Shown here: piece after piece, positions 1 to 6,368 of the stretch
Position numbering within the stretch: position 1 is the stretch's first letter
Layout: each line of letters begins with the position of its first letter
DNA from: Neolewinella sp039025055
GTDB lineage: Bacteria; Bacteroidota; Bacteroidia; Chitinophagales; Saprospiraceae
DNA: 64,000 nucleotides
Reading direction: 5' to 3'
Assembly: GCA_039025055.1 (NCBI GenBank)
Contig: JBCCPC010000004.1
Coordinates: 1 to 64,000 of the forward strand
The notes under the pieces: model-generated
Told to the model about the DNA's origin: nothing
Database searches by the model: none
What the model saw: only the letters and a program-made list of their open reading frames with translations
Translations under genes and position numbers: made by a program

Positions 1-770
1 AAATGAACAGAGCCTACGTTTTCGGGAACGGCTGGATTAGATAAATCGAAAGTAGTCAGATCACGCTCATCGACACTATATAAAGTGCCGTTATTGATCG
101 TAAATCTGGCCAAGCTACCACCTATACCCGTACTGACATCTGGTGCAGACATCGCTAGCGAAGAACGATCCGCTGATGCATTAGCCACAAATTCTGCTTG
201 GCTGACTAACAAAAAATCATTTCTCCAGAAAAAGTTCCTGGGCGCATCCGAACACGGCAGTTCTTGGGTCATCTCTGTCTCCAAATAATCGATGATGATT
301 CCGCCAGCATTACCGAATGGAGAGTTGTCGGAAAAGCTGGAATAGGCTGGAAAAGCCTCTTCCACGCGATTGAGCATGCGGGGCTGCTCGATGCTACTCA
401 AGTCGAAAGTGAGTAGATCATTCGCATTGTTGATATAGAGCACATCTTCGTATACGGCCAGTCCTACAGCGCCTTGTATAGGCAGGAATGACACAAAATC
501 CGGGTTTCCAGGGTTCTCATTGTCGATGATGTGCAACCCCTCGTTTTTCTCAATGACCATCAGATGATCCTGGTAATAGTAAAAACCGGATGGGGTGCAT
601 ATCTGGCGCGGTCCTTCCGGAATAACTTCAACTCGATAGTCTTCCGGGTATATGACGACGGGTTCGTAGGCAATGTAAGTCGTGTAAGCATCGCAGCTTT
701 CCTCCAAACAAGAAGTAAAGCTCATAGCCGCCGTAATCGATAGGCAAATAAGTAGGAGTCTAGTTGGCAT
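1..770 (-). CDS. LVIVD-like beta-propeller lipoprotein (3' end cut by window edge)
   Basis: An open frame runs from an ATG at 770 to the left edge without a stop, so the C-terminus is missing. The N-terminus is a lipoprotein signal peptide, MPTRLLLICLSITAAMSFTSC, with the lipobox ending FTSC, so the protein is exported and lipid-anchored. The mature part contains short repeated phrases such as GLHIIDNENPGNPDFV, LYINNANDLLTFDLSSI and LYSVDERDLTTFDLSNP. These resemble the LVIVD repeat (a beta-propeller blade motif) found in surface proteins of Bacteroidota. No catalytic residues are recognisable, and the role is unknown. The next gene (905-2140) lies on the same strand upstream, 134 bases away. 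Confidence 0.75.
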   Translation of the reverse strand, partial: MPTRLLLICLSITAAMSFTSCLEESCDAYTTYIAYEPVVIYPEDYRVEVIPEGPRQICTPSGFYYYQDHLMVIEKNEGLHIIDNENPGNPDFVSFLPIQGAVGLAVYEDVLYINNANDLLTFDLSSIEQPRMLNRVEEAFPAYSSFSDNSPFGNAGGIIIDYLETEMTQELPCSDAPRNFFWRNDFLLVSQAEFVANASADRSSLAMSAPDVSTGIGGSLARFTINNGTLYSVDERDLTTFDLSNPAVPENVGSVH

Positions 771-904
771 TGTGGCTCTTTTTTGAATGATAAATATAAT
801 GAGCTAATTGCTCATCGGTAGGTAAGACGGGGGGTGGAACCGCGAGCGTTGGCTACAGCCTAATTTTCTTTGCCATAAAACTTGGTACGAGGTACAATGC
901 TGGT

Positions 905-2140
905 TTAAGCTAATTCTTCTTTCAAACTACTCCTTGCCTTTACTCTGGGATTTTTAGCCCATTTCCGCTTCTTTTTCTTCCTACGCTGGAACCATATCAG
1001 AAATCCGCTTATGGGTAATGTGGCGAAAAACAAAGCGCAGAAAGAAGCGATGATTTTGGTTGGCGTACCATAAATACTTCCTACGTGTATGGCGTAGTTG
1101 CTGTTGCGCCATTTCTCGCCGAGCTGCTTGTCTTCATGCCTGAAGGTGTGGACCACCTCTCCTGTTTCCGGGTGGTATCGATATTGATCGGTTGTTTCCC
1201 ACCAAGAGCTTTCATGCTTGTAGTTCAAGCGGGCGGAGATGGTCCCCTTCTCGGCTCCGTCTCTCGGAATGCTGAAAGACATCTTGTACCAGTTGGGCTG
1301 CTTGAGCTTGGCATCTTCAAAGGCCATATTGATGGCGTAGGTCTGATCAGCTCCAGTTATCTCTGGTGGATCAGAACGCTCGAATACCTTCTCGGGGTCG
1401 CTGCCAAAAAGGCGATACAGGCCATCGCTCCACCAGCTATACGACCAAACCAGTCCCGTAGTGGCAAATAAGATGAGAAGCAAATAAGTATAAAACCCAC
1501 CCACGCTATGCACATCCCAGTTGATGCGCTTGAAGCGTGCATTCCACTTAATCTTCAATCGCCGCTTAAGCATGGCTTTATTGCGCGGCCACCAAAGATA
1601 AAGTCCGCTGAGCGCCAAGAAAATCATGATCAGAGCTGCTGCACCTACTATTTGTCCACCAATGTCATGCTTGAGCAGTAGCGTCTGATGTAGATAGCGT
1701 GAGAGCGTAATCCAATCCCGTTTTTTATCTATGTGACCGACTACTTGACCATTGTAGGGATTTACATAAACTTGCTGATAGTACTCGATGCCCGATGCCC
1801 ATGTCCAGCCAGGATTTTCAGCTCTCTTGAAAGTACTGAACATGTAATTGCGATCTGCCTCCCTGTACACACGTGCGAAAGTGAAAGACTTTTCAGGGTA
1901 AGCTTCCCTTACGGCAGCAAAAACCTCGCTTACCGGTAGAACATCGGCAGTCATTTGATCTTCCGATGTGTAAACTAAGTCGGAATACCACCAATTGGTC
2001 AACTCTTCTTCCCAGACGAAAATAGTCGCGCCAAGCATGCTGATTACAACAATAATTCCAGCTACCAAACCTAGCCACAGGTGCAACCAACCAAAAATTC
2101 GCTTGCCTAATGGTTTGCCTTTTCGCTTGTGTTTTGCCAT
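905..2140 (-). CDS. PepSY-associated transmembrane protein
   Basis: 411 residues. The basic N-terminus MAKHKRKGKPLGKR leads into a membrane segment (about 18-45, HLWLGLVAGIIVVISMLG). Three more hydrophobic segments follow, near residues 165-185, 215-237 and 365-385, with a very basic tail (RRKKKKRK). The periplasmic loops carry PepSY-like stretches, for example YVNPYNGQVVGHIDKKRDW and YRYHPETGEVVHTFRHED. This is the four-helix architecture of PepSY_TM proteins, often called iron-regulated membrane proteins and frequently found beside TonB-dependent siderophore receptors. No such receptor is adjacent here, so a role in iron handling is only a family-level suggestion. The gene is divergent from the ATPase gene at 2287. 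Confidence 0.85.
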   Translation of the reverse strand: MAKHKRKGKPLGKRIFGWLHLWLGLVAGIIVVISMLGATIFVWEEELTNWWYSDLVYTSEDQMTADVLPVSEVFAAVREAYPEKSFTFARVYREADRNYMFSTFKRAENPGWTWASGIEYYQQVYVNPYNGQVVGHIDKKRDWITLSRYLHQTLLLKHDIGGQIVGAAALIMIFLALSGLYLWWPRNKAMLKRRLKIKWNARFKRINWDVHSVGGFYTYLLLILFATTGLVWSYSWWSDGLYRLFGSDPEKVFERSDPPEITGADQTYAINMAFEDAKLKQPNWYKMSFSIPRDGAEKGTISARLNYKHESSWWETTDQYRYHPETGEVVHTFRHEDKQLGEKWRNSNYAIHVGSIYGTPTKIIASFCALFFATLPISGFLIWFQRRKKKKRKWAKNPRVKARSSLKEELA

Positions 2141-2220
2141 GATAGATTTACTCTTGTTTGCACAACTGGAAAAATACGATACGGTTTGTAATTAGACCAA
2201 ATCTGATTTCAAAGAAATAG

Positions 2221-2250
2221 ATAAATCTGGCTGGATTCAGCCAGATTTAT
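2221..2250. promoter_or_regulatory. Perfect inverted repeat upstream of the ATPase gene (dyad D1)
   Basis: The arms ataaatctggctg (2221-2233) and its exact complement (2238-2250) are separated by gatt. The dyad lies in the divergent intergenic region and is centred about 40 bases before the transcription start predicted from the box at 2262. A related dyad follows at 2263-2288, and two more with the same GGCTG half-site lie at 8701-8795. It is likely an operator. A hairpin role is possible, but there is no T-tract. Confidence 0.55.
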
Positions 2251-2261
2251 ATTTAAAATCA

Positions 2262-2269
2262 TATTTTTG
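2262..2269 (+). promoter_or_regulatory. Candidate Bacteroidota -7 box (tatttttg)
   Basis: The sequence matches the Bacteroidota -7 consensus TAnnTTTG and lies 25 bases before the ATG at 2287, which implies a very short leader. The box is embedded in the left arm of the dyad 2263-2288. There is no clear -33 TTG; dyad D1 occupies that position. Confidence 0.45.
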
Positions 2270-2288
2270 GCTAAAATCAGCCAAAAAT
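2263..2288. promoter_or_regulatory. Inverted repeat overlapping -7 box and start codon (dyad D2)
   Basis: The arms atttttggct (2263-2272) and agccaaaaat (2279-2288) are separated by aaaatc. The right arm includes the first two bases of the ATG at 2287. Binding here would block the promoter and translation start, so this is a plausible repressor or autoregulatory site. It resembles the dyad over the start of the cyclase/AraC gene at 8702. Confidence 0.5.
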
Positions 2289-3708
2289 GTTAATCGGACG
2301 TCAGCCTGAAATTGAAGTTCTACATACTGCTCTACGAAGCGATACGGCAGAAATGATAGCCGTCATTGGCCGCCGAAGAGTGGGTAAGACATTCTTAATT
2401 GATCAGATTTATGGTGATCACATCGTATTCCAGCAAACAGGGGTTAGATATGCACCACCAGATCGACAGCTCAGAACCTTCGCCAACAAACTATCCCTAC
2501 TTACCGGATCGAATCCAATTGAACTCAAAGATTGGCTAGATGCATTTTTCCAACTGAGACTTGCTATCGAAGCACTACCCAAGACAAACAAAAAGGCTGT
2601 CATATTCTTTGATGAGCTTTCCTGGTTAGCTACTCCGGAAGGTGAATTCATTGATTACCTGGCACATTTTTGGAATGATTGGGCGCATCGACAAAAACTA
2701 GTTATCGTTTTGTGCGGGTCGGTTTCTTCATGGATTATAAATAAAGTAATAAATGATAAAGGCGGGCTACACAACAGAGTTACGAGGTATATTCATTTGA
2801 AACCATTTGATTGTACTGAAACAGCTCAATTTTTGGAAAGTAGAAATATAAATTTCTCTACTAGACAAATATTTCAGCTTTACATGACCACTGGAGGTAT
2901 TCCGCTGTATCTAGAAGATTTAAAACCAGGATATAGCCTTACGGAAAATATAGATGAATTGTGTTTTACACAGACCGGTTTATTACACGAAGAATTCAAT
3001 CGCTTATACCCAGCCCTATTTGAGGACGCACACTTCCATGTAGAGACTATCAGAACCTTGGCTACCGCACCAAGAGGACTTAGCCGTAAGCAAATAATAA
3101 AGCAGTCGTCATTACCTAATGGTGGAACCACTTCAAGAATACTTGATGAGCTTCAACAGTCAGATTTCATTGAGTCCGTTCCTGCTTTTGGCAATAAAAA
3201 AACCAAGCAGATATATAGGCTTATAGACGAATATTCTTTGTTCTATCTTCGATTTATTGAAAATAATAAGCTCAGTGGACCTGGCACTTGGCTACAATTA
3301 AGCCAAGGGCAGTCATATAATATTTGGAGTGGTTATGCTTTTGAGAGCTTGTGCTTTAAACACATTCTTCAAATTAAAAAAGCATTGGGTATATCCGGTG
3401 TATCGACTAGTATATCGTCTTTCAGTCATGCAGGTGATGAAACAAATCCTGGACTTCAGATAGACATGCTTATTGAACGTGCTGATCAGGCAATTCATCT
3501 ATGCGAAATAAAATTTTACCGTGCAGAATACCGACTCAACAAAAAGCGTATTGATGAAATACAGGAAAAAACAGACCGATTCATAAGCCTTACTAAAACT
3601 AGTTATCAAGTAATTCCCACACTTATAGTTGGCGGAGCTTTCCGAGAAAACGAGCTTAGTTCGAGTAGCGGAATCAGAATTATCGATGCAGAAGCCTTTT
3701 TGAAATAA
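2287..3708 (+). CDS. AAA-type ATPase with C-terminal DUF234-like (PD-(D/E)XK) domain
   Basis: 473 residues. The N-terminus has the MLIGRQPEIEVL opening of archaeal-type (STAND-related) ATPases. A Walker A motif GRRRVGKT lies at residues 28-35, and a Walker B with acidic pair at D109-E110 (VIFFDEL). A winged-helix-like middle part follows (about 255-330, GLSRKQIIKQSSL). The C-terminus (about 350-470) fits DUF234, with the E..D..EIKF pattern of a PD-(D/E)XK nuclease fold (FESLCF, QIDMLIE, LCEIKFY). Such proteins are widespread in archaea and Bacteroidota and have no settled function; DNA metabolism, toxin-like and defence roles have been suggested. The gene stands alone, with two dyads and a -7 box just upstream. 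Confidence 0.85.
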   Translation: MLIGRQPEIEVLHTALRSDTAEMIAVIGRRRVGKTFLIDQIYGDHIVFQQTGVRYAPPDRQLRTFANKLSLLTGSNPIELKDWLDAFFQLRLAIEALPKTNKKAVIFFDELSWLATPEGEFIDYLAHFWNDWAHRQKLVIVLCGSVSSWIINKVINDKGGLHNRVTRYIHLKPFDCTETAQFLESRNINFSTRQIFQLYMTTGGIPLYLEDLKPGYSLTENIDELCFTQTGLLHEEFNRLYPALFEDAHFHVETIRTLATAPRGLSRKQIIKQSSLPNGGTTSRILDELQQSDFIESVPAFGNKKTKQIYRLIDEYSLFYLRFIENNKLSGPGTWLQLSQGQSYNIWSGYAFESLCFKHILQIKKALGISGVSTSISSFSHAGDETNPGLQIDMLIERADQAIHLCEIKFYRAEYRLNKKRIDEIQEKTDRFISLTKTSYQVIPTLIVGGAFRENELSSSSGIRIIDAEAFLK

Positions 3709-3743
3709 TCGTTTCGACCTAACTGCGTGCAGTTGGTAGGTAA

Positions 3744-3801
3744 ACTTTCGCAGGTAGAATGCCCTTCTCTTCTACGAGTTGAGGTTTCTACCTGCGAAAG
3801 T
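3744..3801. terminator. Hairpin made of two variant copies of the 12-base motif
   Basis: The arms actttcgcaggtaga (3744-3758) and its complement (3787-3801) enclose a 28-base loop. The core is a one-base variant (acttTcgcaggt) of the motif acttccgcaggt, with the matching change in the other arm. It lies between the convergent genes ending at 3708 (+) and 3870 (-), a position suited to a bidirectional terminator. The paired change suggests the stem is maintained or was copied as a unit. Confidence 0.5.
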
Positions 3802-3869
3802 CCAAAATTTAAAAAGTGGTTTTTACCTTACTCGTATACACATATATATATACTAGTGGCCCACGTCAT

Positions 3870-4310
3870 CTACTCTATCGCTACCTCTAGATCAGTACCT
3901 TCAATACGAAGGATAGTCGGCAGGGCATCAGCGATATAGGGTGTCAAATCGAACTCGAAGGTCTGGCTAAAGAATGCCTGGCAAAGCTGATCCTCATCTG
4001 GCCCTGCATCGTTGAATACGAAGGCAACACTAGTCTGAGTGGGCAGGCTTTCAGCTACATCACCGGTAGTAAAGAGTTCCATCTGCCAGGTGTCTGTTGA
4101 GCAGCCAGAAAAGCCGATCGTGATGCTCAGACACAGCCCGTCAGCCGTAGCCGATATGGCTTGTGGCACATCGGCTGCATCGGGAATTTCGTTGACGATC
4201 TGGATCAACTCACCGCAAATGGGCGTCAGGTTGGCTGGGGTCACATCGTCATCGCCGGGGCAGCCAAAGAAGAAAATGCTCAATAATGGAAGCAAATAAA
4301 TGGTACGCAT
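3870..4310 (-). CDS. Small hypothetical lipoprotein
   Basis: 146 residues. The signal peptide MRTIYLLPLLSIFFFGC ends in a lipobox (FFGC), and the next residues PGDDD are acidic, a feature often linked to surface export of lipoproteins in Bacteroidota. The mature protein has four more cysteines (PICGEL, GLCLSI, SGCSTD, QLCQAF), which could form disulfides outside the cytoplasm. I recognise no family. The gene converges on the ATPase gene, with a hairpin between them. Confidence 0.7.
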   Translation of the reverse strand: MRTIYLLPLLSIFFFGCPGDDDVTPANLTPICGELIQIVNEIPDAADVPQAISATADGLCLSITIGFSGCSTDTWQMELFTTGDVAESLPTQTSVAFVFNDAGPDEDQLCQAFFSQTFEFDLTPYIADALPTILRIEGTDLEVAIE

Positions 4311-4500
4311 GGGATTGGTTTTTAAGGATTATACATCAATAGACGTAGTCCGATCTAAAAACGTTTGTAGTGACTTATAAAATTTTCTCGGGTGCTAAAC
4401 TGATGGACGCTTCGATATTCCCTACCCTTGCATAATATATCGTACCATATATCAAAGTCGCCGCCATCTATCAGGCTTTGTCGGACACTAATTTTATTCC

Positions 4501-5256
4501 ATGTCTGCACCACTAATCGGTATTGAAAATGTCATTACTCGCCTAGACGAGATCATTGCTGAGAACCGAGCCAGCAATAACGCTTTAGGTTATTTCCCCG
4601 TGCTCTACCGTCGCGTTACCGTTAAAGTGAAAGAAGGCATCGAAGCCGGTTTCTTCTCCGACGGACCGCGCATGGAGCAGCTCGATGTCGTTTTTGCCAA
4701 GCGCTATCTCGATGCTTACGATGCATTCAGAGATGGTTCAGATTGTACCGATGCCTGGCTGAAAGCCTTTAGACTAGCCGATCAATACTGGCCCATCGTT
4801 TTGCAGCATCTCATGGTGGGCATCAATGCCCATATCGCCCTCGATTTGGGTATTGCCGCGGCAGAAACTCAGCAGGGGAAGCCCATAGCAGAATTACGCA
4901 AGGACTTCGAGCGCATCAACGAGATACTGGCTTCGCTGGTCACCGAGGTACAAGAAAATCTGGTCGCCATCTGGCCACGCCTAAGTTGGATACTGCGTAA
5001 AACCGGCACCATCGATGATGTGATCATAGACTTCGGAATGGAACTAGCCCGAGACGACGCCTGGCGGTTTGCAGAGCAGTTGCACGCTGCACCAAAATCC
5101 GACTGGCAGTCCATGATCGCCTCACGAGACCAAAAAGTAGCCGTACAGGCCAATCACATTATGGGTTCAAAAAGTTGGGTGCTGCGGCTAGCGACCCGCA
5201 TCATACGCCTGGGCGAGCGAGGGACGGTTGGGGAGAAGATTGGGCGGTTAGTGTAG
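4501..5256 (+). CDS. DUF5995 family protein
   Basis: 251 residues, largely alpha-helical, with no signal peptide or membrane segment. The most conserved-looking part is about residues 98-122, WPIVLQHLMVGINAHIALDL, where the motif LMVGINAHIxLDL is typical of DUF5995. Family members are uncharacterised. The short C-terminal stretch after residue 230 is basic. The gene has its own 190-base upstream region, in which I see no clear promoter box. It converges on the dehydrogenase gene, with a 40-base palindrome between the two stop codons. Confidence 0.75.
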   Translation: MSAPLIGIENVITRLDEIIAENRASNNALGYFPVLYRRVTVKVKEGIEAGFFSDGPRMEQLDVVFAKRYLDAYDAFRDGSDCTDAWLKAFRLADQYWPIVLQHLMVGINAHIALDLGIAAAETQQGKPIAELRKDFERINEILASLVTEVQENLVAIWPRLSWILRKTGTIDDVIIDFGMELARDDAWRFAEQLHAAPKSDWQSMIASRDQKVAVQANHIMGSKSWVLRLATRIIRLGERGTVGEKIGRLV

Positions 5257-5257
5257 G

Positions 5258-5297
5258 GACTTCCGCAGGTCGAGTGTACACTCGACCTGCGGAAGTC
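5258..5297. terminator. 40-base perfect palindrome between convergent genes
   Basis: The sequence from 5258 to 5297 is its own reverse complement. It is built from acttccgcaggt (5259-5270), its complement (5285-5296) and the self-complementary centre gagtgtacactc. It fills almost the whole gap between the stop codons at 5256 and 5304 and would form a long stem on either strand. It most likely acts as a bidirectional terminator. Confidence 0.7.
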
Positions 5298-5303
5298 TAA
5301 AAC

Positions 5304-6293
5304 TCAATGCGCCACCAACACCACATTGCCCCGTTTGCGCCCACTGTCTACATATCGATGAGCAGCCACGGCCTCTTCTAGCGGATATCTTTTATCGATA
5401 ACAACCCTGAGCTGCCCGGCTTCGACCAAATCAACGATCTCCGCTAAATATACTCTGAGCGTTTCCGCGGGAAGCAAGCCGGTAGCATCGAACTTAGCTT
5501 TCTTGCTTAAGAATAATCGGGATACAAGCAGGTCCACAAGCAAGGCAAACCCCAGCCTGGGAGACATATAAACACCTTTCTCTGTCAATGACTGCTTGCA
5601 CTGCCCAAAGGAAGAAATGCCTAAGGTATCGTAAATGACATCGTATTGCTCTCCGCTTGTTCTGAAGTCTGCTGTAGTGTAGTCGATCACTGAATCAGCA
5701 CCCAAAGACCTGACCAGTTCGGCATTGCGGCCACTGCATATTCCGGTGACCTCAGCACCGAGTGACTTAGCGATTTGAACCCCAGCTGTACCCAGGCTCC
5801 CGGAAGCTCCTATGATGAGGACTTTCTGCCCGGGCTGCACTTGCCCTAGAGTTTTCAGAAAATGGTAGGAGGTCATAGGGCCGTCGCCTATCGTAGCGGC
5901 CTCTTCATCTGTAAGTGTATTTGGTGCCAAATCGATGACTCCGTTTTCATCTATGCATACGTATTGGGCATTGGCGGAGAACCCCGTCCCACTTTCGCCA
6001 AATACGCGATCGCCGAGCTCGAACTTGCCCACCTGCGCCCCCAAGGAGACTACTTCACCTGCAAAGCCAGTGCCCATAATGTTGTTACGCGGTCTCGACC
6101 ACCCCAAAAACAATCTGGATATGGGCGGAATAGCTTGTCTCATCATCGTATCGGCCGTCGTGACCGGCGTAGCGTATACCTTGACCAACACCTCATTAGA
6201 TTTGGGTTTGGGTATGGCAATGCTTGTGATTTCAATATTTTCTGGTGCGCCATATCGAGTCAGTACGGCGGCTTGCATGCTCTTGCTTGTCAT
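5304..6293 (-). CDS. MDR-family NAD(P)-dependent dehydrogenase / quinone reductase
   Basis: About 329 residues from the ATG at 6293 (MTSKSMQAAVLTRYG). An earlier in-frame ATG at 6332 would add 13 residues before the family's usual beginning, so I prefer the later one. Family signatures are GDRVFGESGTGFSANAQYV, AATIGDGPMTSYHFL, the Rossmann motif VLIIGASGSLGTAGVQIAK with the cofactor site near residue 145, and GADSVIDY. The structural-zinc cysteine cluster of classical alcohol dehydrogenases is absent, which points to the zinc-independent quinone-reductase branch. Its substrate is unknown. The gene lies 66 bases downstream of the cyclase/AraC gene on the same strand and may be co-transcribed with it. 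Confidence 0.85.
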   Translation of the reverse strand: MTSKSMQAAVLTRYGAPENIEITSIAIPKPKSNEVLVKVYATPVTTADTMMRQAIPPISRLFLGWSRPRNNIMGTGFAGEVVSLGAQVGKFELGDRVFGESGTGFSANAQYVCIDENGVIDLAPNTLTDEEAATIGDGPMTSYHFLKTLGQVQPGQKVLIIGASGSLGTAGVQIAKSLGAEVTGICSGRNAELVRSLGADSVIDYTTADFRTSGEQYDVIYDTLGISSFGQCKQSLTEKGVYMSPRLGFALLVDLLVSRLFLSKKAKFDATGLLPAETLRVYLAEIVDLVEAGQLRVVIDKRYPLEEAVAAHRYVDSGRKRGNVVLVAH

Positions 6294-6368
6294 GTCGTTG
6301 TGGTTTTGTTGATACCACAAAAGAGCAGCCAATCAAACGGGCAATCGTTCGGATTTAGAAATCAGAAC

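Noticed and set aside
3727..3939. 70-codon open frame on the plus strand
   Set aside because: It runs through the motif hairpin and into the convergent lipoprotein gene, and it has no coding character.
6294..6332. Longer N-terminus for the MDR dehydrogenase
   Set aside because: The 13 extra residues (MAALLWYQQNHND) precede the normal start of the fold, and the ATG at 6293 fits better.
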